Below, in pieces: positions 29,054 to 37,439 of a DNA stretch of 64,000 nucleotides. The stretch comes from Pseudomonas sp. A34-9 (GTDB lineage: Bacteria > Pseudomonadota > Gammaproteobacteria > Pseudomonadales > Pseudomonadaceae): positions 3,002,501 to 3,066,500 of the forward strand of contig NZ_CP119967.1 of NCBI RefSeq assembly GCF_029543085.1, written 5' to 3'. Below the pieces are notes generated by a model, which saw only the letters and a list, made by a program, of their open reading frames with translations, was not told the DNA's origin and made no database searches. Numbering within the stretch: the stretch's first letter is position 1; each line of letters opens with the position of its first letter. Both the position numbers and the translations under genes were made by a program.

Positions 29054-30921
29054 CAGTGCGGTCCTCCGGGTCTGCCACGGGCGATCTTCTCGGCCGTCAT
29101 CTGTTGATTGGTCAGCGGCGTGCTGCTGATTTCCCACCAGCTCTCGATGGCTTCGTCATTACTGGCTTGCACCGAGGGTATGCCGAAACGGTTCCACCAT
29201 ACGGTCGAGGTACCCGGTGGATAGTAGTTGGGAATCCAGTAGTAATTCCATTGCAGCACCCGGTCCAGAGCATGGGCGTAGTGCAGCATGTCGGACTGCG
29301 TGGAGGCGCGGATCAGCCCGTTGATGAGCGTATCCACTGCCGGGTTTTTCAACACCATGTAGTTGTTCGCGCCCGGGTCATTGGCCGACGCCGAGGCGAA
29401 GTAATTGAGCAACTCGCCTCCCGGCGAAGTGCTGACCGGGTAGCCGGTGACGATCATGTCGTAATCACGACTCATCAGGCGATTGACGTATTGCGAGGAG
29501 TCGATGCGGCGAATGTTCAGGTCGATGCCGATCTGTTTCAACGTACGCTTGTACGGCAGCAACAAGCGATCCATGCCGTTCTGGCTGACCAGGAAGGTGA
29601 AGCTCAGCGGTTCGCCCTGGTCATTCACCAGTTGATCGCCATCCGGCTTCCAGCCGGCCTGTTCGAGCAATTCGAGGGCCTGCAATTGTTTGTCGCGGAT
29701 CAGGCCGCTGCCGTCGGTTTTCGGCGCTTCAAAGACTTTGCTGAAGACTTCGTCGGGAACCTGGCCGCGCAGCGGTTCGAGAATTTTCAGTTCCTGCGCA
29801 TCGGGCAATTCGCTTGCGGCCAGTTGCGTGTTGGAAAAGTAGCTCTGCTGACGGATATACATGCCGCGCATCATCTGCCGGTTGCTCCATTCGAAGTCCC
29901 AGAGCATGGCCAGGGCTTGGCGCACGCGGCGATCGGTGAATACCGGTTTTTGCAGATTGAACACAAACCCCTGGGCCGACTGGGGTGCCTCGGTGGCCAG
30001 ATGCGCTTTTTGCAGGCGTCCGTCGCTCAGTGCGGGGCTGTCGTAGCCGATCGAATAGCCGGTGGCCGAGAACTCGCGGTTGTAGTCATAGGCGCCGCCC
30101 CGCAGCACTTGCCGGGCGACGTCGGTATCACCGAAGTACTCGATGCTGAAATGATCGAAATTGTAGAGGCCGCGACTGACCGGCAAATCCTTGCCCCACC
30201 AGTCGGCATTGCGCTCAAAGGTGATGCTGCGCCCCGAATCGACTTTTCCAACTCGATAAGGGCCGCTGCCCAGTGGTGGTTCATAGCCGCCACCCCCGGC
30301 GAAATCGCGGCTCTTCCACCAATGCTCGGGAAATACCGGCAGGGTCGCGATGTCTAGTGGCAGGGTACGGTTTTCATTGCTCTTGAAGTCGAAACGCACG
30401 GTCAACGGGCCTTCCACTTCGACGCTTTTGACGTCAGCAAACTGGGTGCGATAACGCAGGCTGCCCTGGGTCATCAATAAATCGTAGGTGTAGCGTACGT
30501 CTTCGGCGGTAATCGGCTTGCCATCAGCAAAACGTGCCTTGGGATTGATGAAGAACCGCAGCGACAGACCATCATCCGAGCGCTCCATCTTTTGCGCGAC
30601 CAGTCCGTAAACCGTGTAAGGCTCATCCAGCGAACGCTGGGCCAGCGGCGAATAGAGCAAACCATCGATCTGCGTGACGCCGATGCCTTTGTCTATATAA
30701 GGAAGAACATGATCGAAGTGGCCGATCTCGATGGCCGAGCGGCGCATCGTCCCGCCCTTGGGTGCTTGCAGGTTGGTGTAGTCGAAGTGACTGAAGCCGG
30801 CAGGGTACTTGGCGGGTTCGCCATAAACAGTCAGCGCGTGTTGCGGTGCAGCGTTCGCGCCGGTGGCGCCCGTCAGCAGGGCGAGGGCGGTGAGCATCAA
30901 TGTGGGGAAAACCAGTCGCAT
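29053..30921 (-). CDS. yejA: Peptide ABC transporter binding protein YejA
   Basis: A 622-aa family-5 (DppA/OppA type) solute-binding protein with a signal peptide ([24 protein letters not shown]). Typical features are [10 protein letters not shown], the family-5 block ([16 protein letters not shown]) and a long lobe with [18 protein letters not shown]. It captures peptides in the periplasm and heads yejABEF. The start at 30921 gives a proper signal peptide; the longer open frame adds about 39 unlikely residues. Confidence 0.92.
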   Translation of the reverse strand: MRLVFPTLMLTALALLTGATGANAAPQHALTVYGEPAKYPAGFSHFDYTNLQAPKGGTMRRSAIEIGHFDHVLPYIDKGIGVTQIDGLLYSPLAQRSLDEPYTVYGLVAQKMERSDDGLSLRFFINPKARFADGKPITAEDVRYTYDLLMTQGSLRYRTQFADVKSVEVEGPLTVRFDFKSNENRTLPLDIATLPVFPEHWWKSRDFAGGGGYEPPLGSGPYRVGKVDSGRSITFERNADWWGKDLPVSRGLYNFDHFSIEYFGDTDVARQVLRGGAYDYNREFSATGYSIGYDSPALSDGRLQKAHLATEAPQSAQGFVFNLQKPVFTDRRVRQALAMLWDFEWSNRQMMRGMYIRQQSYFSNTQLAASELPDAQELKILEPLRGQVPDEVFSKVFEAPKTDGSGLIRDKQLQALELLEQAGWKPDGDQLVNDQGEPLSFTFLVSQNGMDRLLLPYKRTLKQIGIDLNIRRIDSSQYVNRLMSRDYDMIVTGYPVSTSPGGELLNYFASASANDPGANNYMVLKNPAVDTLINGLIRASTQSDMLHYAHALDRVLQWNYYWIPNYYPPGTSTVWWNRFGIPSVQASNDEAIESWWEISSTPLTNQQMTAEKIARGRPGGPH

Positions 30922-31007
30922 TGTCAGCCTTGGAACCGGGAAATCGATAAGCGCAAGTTGTACGCGAGAGGCGCGCCAGTCGCCAGCCGTATATGTAACT
31001 GAAACAC

Positions 31008-31033
31008 AACGGCCCACCAGAAGGCGGGCCGTT
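31008..31033 (-). terminator. Hairpin after the second parvulin gene
   Basis: The stem AACGGCCC with GGGCCGTT (extended by CC/GG pairs) lies just after the stop of the minus-strand parvulin gene. It is followed on that strand by TGTGTTTCAGTT, a weak U-rich stretch. Confidence 0.5.
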
Positions 31034-31054
31034 GGCAAGCAATCAGGCGACGGA

Positions 31055-31336
31055 TCAGTCCTGACGGCTGGTGACTTCCAGCAGGTGATAACCGAACTGG
31101 GTTTTCACTGGACCTTGCACGACATTGATTGGCGCGCTGAAGACCACGGTGTCGAATTCCTTGACCATCTGGCCAGGACCGAACGAACCCAGATCACCGC
31201 CCTGGCGGCTGGACGGGCAGGTGGAGTTGGCTTTGGCGACTTCGGCGAAATCAGCGCCGCCTTCGATCTGGGCCTTGAGTTCGTTGCACTTGTCTTCGCT
31301 GGAAACCAGGATGTGGCGGGCAGTGGCTTTAGCCAT
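31055..31336 (-). CDS. ppiC: Parvulin-type peptidyl-prolyl isomerase (second copy)
   Basis: A 93-aa cytosolic parvulin (MAKATARHILVSSEDKCNELK). The family motifs are ARHILV, NSTCPSSRQGGDLGSFGPGQM and FGYHLLEV. The ribosome site is GGAGAG, seven bases before the ATG at 31336. It is clearly related to the protein at 15033-15308 but not identical, so the genome has at least two small parvulins. Monocistronic, with its own hairpin terminator. Confidence 0.93.
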   Translation of the reverse strand: MAKATARHILVSSEDKCNELKAQIEGGADFAEVAKANSTCPSSRQGGDLGSFGPGQMVKEFDTVVFSAPINVVQGPVKTQFGYHLLEVTSRQD

Positions 31337-31433
31337 GGGGAAACTCTCCAATCTATTTCAGTAAAGTGTGGAGCCTACCGGATTCAGTGGGCGAATTCTC
31401 GGCAAAGTTCCGTTCGATTGTCCGTGGCTTTGA

Positions 31434-32303
31434 TCAGAGATTCGCGGCGTGCAGACGTTCGGCGTGTTCAACGTACAGTTCAATCGGGTCGGGCAGGGTA
31501 GTGATGGTGCTGGCTGTGCGGCGCAGGCTGCCCAGATGGTCCAGCGGATAGTCGGAGCGGATAACCTGCCCCAGATGAGAACTGAAGCGACCGACGAAAC
31601 CGTCATTCTGCTGCGTCTCGGTCATGAAGTATTGCGATAGCGCATGGCAAATGTTCCGGGCCGGATCGAGGGTCGATGGACTGTGGGCCGGCAGGACGCC
31701 GCTCCATGAGTAATAACGCACCCCATTGACTTGCTCCGCGCCCTGGCCGCCCCAGCTCCCGGGCAACCCCTGAGGAAACTTGTCGTTGAAATCGCCCACG
31801 CCTTCTGTCGTCAGCGCATTGAGTGCTGCCAGTGCGTTTTGCGGCAATCTCGCGCTGCCACTGAGCAACGAAAGAAAGTTGCCAAACAGGGTCGCCACAT
31901 TCTGTGCGACCGCCTCGGGCAGCCGCCCGGGCACCAGTGCCTTGCGCAGAAAGTCAGCCATTTCCGAGCCATGGTTCGGGCCACTGACGGAGGTCACCGA
32001 GGCGACGGCGTGCGGGGCGAGCGCGGCAGCGTATCGAGCAGCCAATGCGCCCTGGCTGTGTCCGATGAGATTGACTTTGTCGGCACCTGTGCCCCGCAAG
32101 ACACGATCAATCTGTGCAAGCAGTTGCTCTCCTCGTATTTCGTTTTTATGGGTGGCAGACAGGTGCGGAACAAACACTCGGCTGCCGCTGGCTTTCAGCG
32201 CGTTCTTTACGTCATGGAACAGCTCAAAATGACCGATGCGCTCAAATCCGAACAGGCCGTGTACCAACAGGACGGGATAACGAGTTGAAGCATTCCGTTG
32301 CAT
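31434..32303 (-). CDS. Triacylglycerol lipase, family I.1
   Basis: A 289-aa alpha/beta hydrolase very like the P. fragi-type family I.1 lipases. The oxyanion region is PVLLVHGLFGFERIG, the nucleophile elbow GHSQG, and the catalytic Asp/His region NDGFVGRFSSHLG...DYPLDHLG. It hydrolyses long-chain triacylglycerols. No N-terminal signal peptide is visible from the start at 32303 (AAGG ribosome site), as in the P. fragi enzyme. No lipase-specific foldase (lif) gene lies beside it, which is unusual for secreted family I.1 enzymes. Confidence 0.9.
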   Translation of the reverse strand: MQRNASTRYPVLLVHGLFGFERIGHFELFHDVKNALKASGSRVFVPHLSATHKNEIRGEQLLAQIDRVLRGTGADKVNLIGHSQGALAARYAAALAPHAVASVTSVSGPNHGSEMADFLRKALVPGRLPEAVAQNVATLFGNFLSLLSGSARLPQNALAALNALTTEGVGDFNDKFPQGLPGSWGGQGAEQVNGVRYYSWSGVLPAHSPSTLDPARNICHALSQYFMTETQQNDGFVGRFSSHLGQVIRSDYPLDHLGSLRRTASTITTLPDPIELYVEHAERLHAANL

Positions 32304-32638
32304 GTTCTTACCTTTTTCGCAGAAGTTCATCGGGAAGTCCGGAGGCCACTCTAAAACACTCGTCCCGTTGACGAAGTAAGAAGAGGCTTCTCTTGACCGT
32401 TGAATCTGGACTAGGGGCTGTACGAATTTTCAGATACTTATGAAATCCGAATCGGAAGTTGCGGCCATCTTTCGCTTGGTTGATAGCGGTTCTGTGCAGT
32501 TTGCCTACTCAGTTGGATGCTTTTGCCGGGAGGCTGCGGCGGATCGGGCTGACATCGAAAATGTGAGAGGGCGCGTTAAATGTTGGCTGTCGACGCCGTC
32601 CACCGAGACGGCGTTTTTTCCAAGGAATGGAGCCACTA
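32304..32638. promoter_or_regulatory. Divergent upstream region with leader terminator
   Basis: A 335-bp gap between the lipase gene and the three-repeat protein gene. The only structure I can support is the hairpin-T tract at 32593-32619. An ORF at 32440-32652 runs through it and has no recognisable family, so I do not call it. Confidence 0.4.
32593..32619 (+). terminator. Rho-independent terminator or attenuator before the three-repeat protein gene
   Basis: The stem ACGCCGT/ACGGCGT (32593-32599 with 32608-32614) is followed by six T residues. It ends only 20 bases before the start at 32639, so it either ends a short upstream transcript or works as an attenuator in the leader. Confidence 0.7.
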
Positions 32639-33718
32639 ATGCACACCCATGAAGTCGAGTTTTGCTACCGGATGCGCCACCCCGTCAGTCCCTGTGTGGC
32701 GAGCGAACTGCTGCCAGCGCCGACCCTCGATTGTCTGGAGGGGGCGGTGCTTGACCCTTCTCTTGGCAAGGTCGTTGCCCGTATTGCCCCTTATGCAAAC
32801 ATGACCTGTGGCGATCAGTTGCTGTTGAGTTGGGACGGTCTGGATATAGAGGGCTTTGCTTATCAGCATGAAATGGTTCGTTATGTCAGCGAAGCCCAGG
32901 TCGGCAAGGATGTCGTTTTCGTTATCAAAGGCATGCACGTCGCGGCTCTGGATGGCGGTTCGCTGGAGGTCTACTGGAAGCTGCTCAGTGCGGGCTCGTC
33001 CGCTCCTGCGCTATCTGCACGCATGCAATTGTCTGTGGGAGATACTCCGACGCAGTTGCTTGCGCCAGTTGTCGAAGGGGCGATAAGGGGAACACTGGAT
33101 CCGGACCGAGTGACGGAAGGCACGCTAATCGTGCTCCAGCCTTACGCCCGAATGGCGGTGGGGGATCGGGTCAGGTTGCTGTGGGGCGCTGAGGCATTGC
33201 CCGCAACGTTCAGCGACAGCTTGAAGGTTGAAGCCTGTGCTGTCGCTGACGTGCTGTCATTCTGGGTTGACGGGGCGCACATCGCTGCGCATCTCGGTGG
33301 CGAAGTGATGGTCAGCTATCGAGTCGAGCAGGCCGATGGAGCAGTTCGAGAGTCCGAGGCGACAAGAATCCTCGTCGCTCCGCTCCTTCGTGGTGAGCTG
33401 GATGCTCCCGACGTGCTGGAAGCTGAAAATGGCGTGTTGCTGAGAGAGGATTCAGTCGATGGTGTCACCGTCGTGATCGGCAATGCCCAGACTCAGGAAG
33501 GTGAACTGGTTTATCTCAAGTGCGACGGCGATCTTTTCAACCACCGGGATGACCGTGAGATCACTCGGGAAACGGCGGGAAAGCCGCTGATCTTTATCGT
33601 GCCTCACCGGTTCTGGCGTGAACACCATGGCACGACCGTGCGTGTGGCCTACACGGTTGAACGTCTGGACGATGTCAGTCAGGCATCGGCGGTGGTGCAG
33701 GTGCAAGTGGAGGCATAG
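32639..33718 (+). CDS. Unknown protein with three repeated beta-rich modules
   Basis: A 359-aa protein that I do not recognise by name. It has three related segments of about 110 residues. Each has a line like ARIAPYANMTCGDQLLLSWDG (near 50), IVLQPYARMAVGDRVRLLWG (near 165) and VVIGNAQTQEGELVYLKCDG (near 280), followed by a hydrophobic ...FVIKGMHVAALDGG-type segment. This suggests tandem Ig-like folds. There is no signal peptide or membrane segment. The start ATG at 32639 follows TGGAG; a terminator hairpin lies 20 bases before it. It is probably a surface or matrix-type module protein of pseudomonads, but its function is unknown. Confidence 0.7.
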   Translation: MHTHEVEFCYRMRHPVSPCVASELLPAPTLDCLEGAVLDPSLGKVVARIAPYANMTCGDQLLLSWDGLDIEGFAYQHEMVRYVSEAQVGKDVVFVIKGMHVAALDGGSLEVYWKLLSAGSSAPALSARMQLSVGDTPTQLLAPVVEGAIRGTLDPDRVTEGTLIVLQPYARMAVGDRVRLLWGAEALPATFSDSLKVEACAVADVLSFWVDGAHIAAHLGGEVMVSYRVEQADGAVRESEATRILVAPLLRGELDAPDVLEAENGVLLREDSVDGVTVVIGNAQTQEGELVYLKCDGDLFNHRDDREITRETAGKPLIFIVPHRFWREHHGTTVRVAYTVERLDDVSQASAVVQVQVEA

Positions 33719-33732
33719 CGGGAATGTGGCCA

Positions 33733-33762
33733 GCCCTCCGGATTGCACTGAACCCGGAGGGC
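33733..33762. terminator. Hairpin between convergent genes
   Basis: The stem GCCCTCCGG (33733-33741) with CCGGAGGGC (33754-33762) lies between the three-repeat protein gene and the convergent DAHP synthase gene. It has no T tract on either side, so termination strength is uncertain. Confidence 0.5.
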
Positions 33763-33773
33763 AAGCCTGGTCG

Positions 33774-34850
33774 TCAGACTTTTGCCTGTCCCGCCAGGCG
33801 TTGTGCGGCGTCAAGGAGCAGGTGTTCCGTTGCGCTGAAACCGAGGCAGCCATCGGTAATCGACACCCCGTAACGCAGGGACTCGCTCAGTGGCTGGCAG
33901 CCTTCGAACAGGTGCGATTCAATCATCATGCCGATCAGTGCGCGATCACCTTGCAGGCGTTGCTCGAGCACTTCGTTGAATACGCCTGGCTGGCGCAATG
34001 GATCTTTGCCGCTGTTGGCGTGGCTGCAGTCGACCATGATTCGGCCTGGAATCTTCAGTCGGTTCAGGTCAGCGTGGATTTTTGCCACGCTTTCGCGATC
34101 ATGGTTCGGCCCTTTATGGCCCCCGCGCAATACCAGATGGGTGTCGGGGTTGCCTGGCGTTTGAATGATGGCCGGATGACCTTGGCTGTCGACGCCGAAA
34201 TGCCGGTGCGGATGGGCTGCCGAACGCATGGCGTCAACCGCAATGGCTGCGCCACCGTCGGTGCCGTTCTTGAAGCCGACCGGCATGCTCAATCCACTGG
34301 CCATCTCCCGGTGAATCTGCGATTCAGTGGTGCGGGCGCCAATGGCCACCCAGCTCAACAGGTCATCGAAGTAGCCGGCGGCCATCGGTTGCAGCAATTC
34401 TGTGGCCACCGGCAAGCCGAGACGGATCATTTCCAGCATCAGTTCGCGCGACTGGGTCAGGCCGCCAGCCATGTCATCACTGCCATCCAGATGCGGGTCG
34501 TAGGCCAGGCCTTTCCAGCCGACCGTGGTACGCGGTTTTTCGACGTAGGCGCGCATCACCAACAGCATTTCGCCGCTGACTTCTTCAGCCAGGCGAGCGA
34601 GCTTGCCGGCGTACTCCAGTGCGGATTTGGGATCGTGGATAGAGCAGGGACCGACGATGACCAGCAGACGCTGATCCTGGCCGTTAAGAATGGCGCGAAC
34701 CGCCTGACGATGGATGGCGACTTGCTGACTCAAGGCATTGCTCAGGGGTAGTTGCTGTTTGAGTTGCAACGAGCTGGGCAGGCGCAGAGTCAATGCTTCG
34801 TTGGCAGAATCGAGAGTGGACAGTGGCAGGGCAGAAACGGACGAGTTCAT
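33774..34850 (-). CDS. 3-deoxy-7-phosphoheptulonate (DAHP) synthase, class I
   Basis: A 358-aa AroF/G/H-type enzyme that condenses phosphoenolpyruvate and erythrose 4-phosphate in the first step of aromatic amino acid synthesis. Signature segments are VIVGPCSIHDPKSA, YVEKPRTTVGWKGL, GFKNGTDG, the metal-binding CSHANSGKD and the C-terminal GVSITDGCLG. The start ATG at 34850 follows CCCAGGAAGACCGAAT. The gene sits behind two small ORFs rich in Phe, Tyr and Trp and a strong terminator, so it is very likely controlled by attenuation. Which amino acid inhibits the enzyme cannot be told. Confidence 0.93.
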   Translation of the reverse strand: MNSSVSALPLSTLDSANEALTLRLPSSLQLKQQLPLSNALSQQVAIHRQAVRAILNGQDQRLLVIVGPCSIHDPKSALEYAGKLARLAEEVSGEMLLVMRAYVEKPRTTVGWKGLAYDPHLDGSDDMAGGLTQSRELMLEMIRLGLPVATELLQPMAAGYFDDLLSWVAIGARTTESQIHREMASGLSMPVGFKNGTDGGAAIAVDAMRSAAHPHRHFGVDSQGHPAIIQTPGNPDTHLVLRGGHKGPNHDRESVAKIHADLNRLKIPGRIMVDCSHANSGKDPLRQPGVFNEVLEQRLQGDRALIGMMIESHLFEGCQPLSESLRYGVSITDGCLGFSATEHLLLDAAQRLAGQAKV

Positions 34851-34897
34851 ATTCGGTCTTCCTGGGCTGGCGGCGGGTGCTTCCCGCTCACTCGGCC

Positions 34898-35050
34898 CTA
34901 CTGGGGTGTTCGACAATTGGCCGTATTGGCTACGTGTGTGTGCTTGCCACCTTTGGGTGACCGATCGGAGGCGGCAGGCTGTCCCGAGCGGAAGCTGGTA
35001 AATCGCCAGGCGCTAAAGCTGTCGTAACGGTAATAAGTGGCGTAGTTCAT
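34898..35050 (-). CDS. Second small ORF (50 aa) in the DAHP synthase leader
   Basis: It starts MNYATYYRYDSFSAWRFTSF and has a good GAGGA ribosome site eight bases before its ATG. Four Tyr, three Phe and one Trp occur in the first 20 residues. It lies between the leader terminator and the synthase start and ends 47 bp before it. It may be a second leader peptide or a small conserved protein of unknown role. Confidence 0.5.
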   Translation of the reverse strand: MNYATYYRYDSFSAWRFTSFRSGQPAASDRSPKGGKHTHVANTANCRTPQ

Positions 35051-35100
35051 GTCGTGAATCCTCAAAGTGTCTGGTGTGTTGCTGAAAAAGTGTGGGGCTG

Positions 35101-35137
35101 AAAAAACAAAACCCCCGGTCGGGAGGCCGACCGGGGG
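35101..35137 (-). terminator. Attenuator terminator before the DAHP synthase
   Basis: On the minus strand the perfect 11-bp stem CCCCCGGTCGG/CCGACCGGGGG with a 4-nt loop is followed by TTTTGTTTTTT. It begins about 50 bases after the leader peptide stop codon. Confidence 0.85.
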
Positions 35138-35186
35138 TTGAGAATTCTCTGGTAGGCGACCCGTTGTTATGGGCGCCGTTTGGGTA

Positions 35187-35315
35187 TCAGGCGCGCCAGT
35201 GGCTAAACCAATACCCAAAATAAAAGCTGACCGGAGCGCAAACGTCATTCGCCCGGGCAGCCGCAACCGAGCGCGGGGCGCTGGCGGTACGAAGCTGTGA
35301 GAGGGCGTTGAACAT
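35187..35315 (-). CDS. Aromatic leader peptide (42 aa)
   Basis: A small ORF starting MFNALSQLRTASAPR with a GGAGA ribosome site. Near its end it has the cluster VSFYFGYWFSHWRA: three Phe, two Tyr and two Trp within ten residues. The strong terminator at 35101-35137 follows. This is the classic layout of a transcription attenuator sensing charged aromatic tRNAs. Confidence 0.8.
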   Translation of the reverse strand: MFNALSQLRTASAPRSVAAARANDVCAPVSFYFGYWFSHWRA

Positions 35316-35466
35316 GGTCTGTCTCCGATGAATGGGCCGAGCTTACTAGACGCCGATACGCCTCAGCAATCAGAAATTGCTATCGCCTGATCAACGAAAC
35401 GCCTATTGCTAGAGTCAGGCAAGAGTGGTGACACTCTGTGCCTTGCTTGATTGCCAAGGATGAAAC

Positions 35467-36225
35467 GTGTCGACATTGACTATTGCTGCTGCGCAAACCA
35501 TTTCCATCGCCGGTGATCTTTCTGGAAACATTACCCGGCATAGTCGCTTCATTGAGATCGCTGCGGAGCAGGGCGTCGAATTACTGGTTTTCCCCGAGTT
35601 GTCGCTGACTGGCTATGAGGGAGAGGTCGCGGCAACGTTGGCGATAGACCCGCAAGATGCCGTGCTGCAACCTCTCAGGGATTTGGCCCGAGCGCTTGGC
35701 ATAACTGCCGTCGTCGGCATGCCGATCCGGCTGAAGAGCAGCGCTTCGGTTTTGATCGGTGCCCTGGTCCTGGGCGCTGATGGCTCGCTCGGTGTGTACA
35801 GCAAGCAGCATTTGCACTCGGGCGAGGAGCTTGTATTTGCCCCGGGTCTCGGCGGGCCGCCGCTGAACATTGGCGGCGAAGTGATCGCATTGGCGGTGTG
35901 CGCCGATTTCTCACATGCCAGCCATGCTGCAGCGGCCGCCGATCAAGGCGCTGACGTGTACGCGGCCGGTGTATTGATCAGCGAAAAAGGTTACGCAGCC
36001 GACACAGCGATACTTCAGGGTTATGCTCGGCAACACTCGATGGCGGTGCTGATGGCCAATCACGGTGGGCTGACCGGCGGTTGGCAATCCGCCGGGCGCA
36101 GTGGCATCTGGTCTGAAGACGGTTCGTTGGTCGTTGCGGCGCCTGGGGCGGGCGATCTTCTGGTAATCGCCCAGCGTCACGCGGGTGCATGGCAGGGGCG
36201 AATAGTTCCTGTTGTGCAAGCCTGA
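35467..36225 (+). CDS. Carbon-nitrogen hydrolase (nitrilase superfamily)
   Basis: A 252-aa amidase-fold protein with the Glu-Lys-Cys triad: E in FPELSLTGYEGE (near 43), K in SKQHLHSGEE (near 117) and C in ALAVCADFSHA (near 147). It hydrolyses an amide or nitrile-type bond. The start is GTG at 35467 with AAGGA upstream. The stop overlaps the start of the following acetyltransferase gene (TGATG), so they form a two-gene unit. The substrate is unknown. Confidence 0.85.
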   Translation: MSTLTIAAAQTISIAGDLSGNITRHSRFIEIAAEQGVELLVFPELSLTGYEGEVAATLAIDPQDAVLQPLRDLARALGITAVVGMPIRLKSSASVLIGALVLGADGSLGVYSKQHLHSGEELVFAPGLGGPPLNIGGEVIALAVCADFSHASHAAAAADQGADVYAAGVLISEKGYAADTAILQGYARQHSMAVLMANHGGLTGGWQSAGRSGIWSEDGSLVVAAPGAGDLLVIAQRHAGAWQGRIVPVVQA

Positions 36226-36668
36226 TGACATTGTGCTTGCGTCTCGCGGCTCCAGAGGATCTGGCGTTTGCCCGCGGTCTCACCTGTCAGAACATGCTGC
36301 GCTACTACATTCACCATGACCTGTTATGGCAGGACGAGGCGTTTGACGTGGCGTGGGCGGGGCGGCAGAACTGGCTGATAGTGCAGGGCGATGTGCCGGC
36401 AGGTTTTCTCAGCCTCAGCCGGGATATGCGCGCGTTGTACATTCGTGAACTGCAGATTGCTGAAGCGTTTCAGGGGCAGGGCGCGGGTTCCTGGGCGATT
36501 GATCAGGTTATCGACATGGCTCGCAAAGAGAAGCGTCCGGCTTTGCGGCTGACCGTATTCGAAAATAATCCGGCGAGAAACTTGTATGAAAGAAAAGGCC
36601 TACAGGTTCAGGGCGCGGATGAGTGTTTTCTGCGAATGCAGCTTGATATCAGTACACATGTGCTCTGA
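36225..36668 (+). CDS. GNAT-family N-acetyltransferase
   Basis: A 147-aa GNAT protein, starting MTLCLRLAAPEDLAFARGL. The acetyl-CoA-binding segment is ELQIAEAFQGQGAGSWAIDQVI (motif A, Q/RxxGxG/A type) and motif B is LTVFENNPARNLYERKGL. It is translationally coupled to the upstream amidohydrolase. The acceptor is unknown. Confidence 0.87.
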   Translation: MTLCLRLAAPEDLAFARGLTCQNMLRYYIHHDLLWQDEAFDVAWAGRQNWLIVQGDVPAGFLSLSRDMRALYIRELQIAEAFQGQGAGSWAIDQVIDMARKEKRPALRLTVFENNPARNLYERKGLQVQGADECFLRMQLDISTHVL

Positions 36669-36795
36669 AACCCACGGCCGGCAAGCCTTCAATGATGAAT
36701 TGAAACTTTTTAAATGACGCTTTCCGCTAGGTCTGCGTGGCACTTTTTGCTAAGGTGTCCGGCATCCCAATATGACCATATCGCGAGGTGTCTGC

Positions 36796-37437
36796 TTGAT
36801 TAGGGTGCTAGTGGTCGATGACCATGATCTCGTTCGTACAGGCATTACACGTATGCTGGCCGATATCGATGGCTTGCAGGTGGTTGGCCAGGCCGAATCC
36901 GGGGAAGAGTCCCTGATCAAGGCCCGAGAGTTGAAGCCCGATGTGGTGCTGATGGACGTCAAGATGCCTGGCATCGGCGGCCTGGAAGCCACGCGCAAAC
37001 TGTTGCGCAGTCATCCGGATATCAAGGTGGTCGCGGTTACGGTATGTGAAGAGGATCCTTTCCCGACACGCTTGCTGCAGGCAGGTGCTGCGGGCTATCT
37101 GACCAAGGGCGCGGGTTTGCCGGAAATGGTCCAGGCCATTCGCCTGGTGTTTGCCGGCCAGCGCTATATCAGTCCGCAGATTGCCCAGCAATTGGCGATC
37201 AAGTCTTTTCAACCGTCCAATGATTCGCCCTTCGACGCCTTGTCCGAGCGGGAAATTCAGATCGCATTGATGATTGTCGGCTGTCAGAAGGTACAGATCA
37301 TTTCCGACAAGTTGTGCCTGTCGCCGAAAACCGTGAACACCTATCGCTACCGTATTTTCGAGAAACTTTCGATCAGCAGCGACGTCGAGTTGACACTGTT
37401 GGCGGTGCGTCACGGCATGGTTGATGCCAGCCTCTGA
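36796..37437 (+). CDS. gacA: Response regulator GacA
   Basis: A 213-aa FixJ/NarL-type regulator. The receiver has DD near residues 8-9 (VLVVDDHD), phospho-Asp in [10 protein letters not shown] (near 54) and the conserved Lys in YLTKGAG. The C-terminal LuxR-type helix-turn-helix is [25 protein letters not shown]. Length, sequence and the gacA-uvrC order identify GacA, which activates the small RNAs that titrate RsmA/RsmE and so controls secondary metabolism. The start is TTG at 36796 with GAGGTG upstream, as in other fluorescent pseudomonads; an ATG further upstream lacks support. Confidence 0.96.
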   Translation: MIRVLVVDDHDLVRTGITRMLADIDGLQVVGQAESGEESLIKARELKPDVVLMDVKMPGIGGLEATRKLLRSHPDIKVVAVTVCEEDPFPTRLLQAGAAGYLTKGAGLPEMVQAIRLVFAGQRYISPQIAQQLAIKSFQPSNDSPFDALSEREIQIALMIVGCQKVQIISDKLCLSPKTVNTYRYRIFEKLSISSDVELTLLAVRHGMVDASL

Positions 37438-37439
37438 CC

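Noticed and set aside
32440..32652. 70-codon ORF before the three-repeat protein gene
   Set aside because: It spans the terminator hairpin and overlaps the next start; there is no convincing ribosome site.
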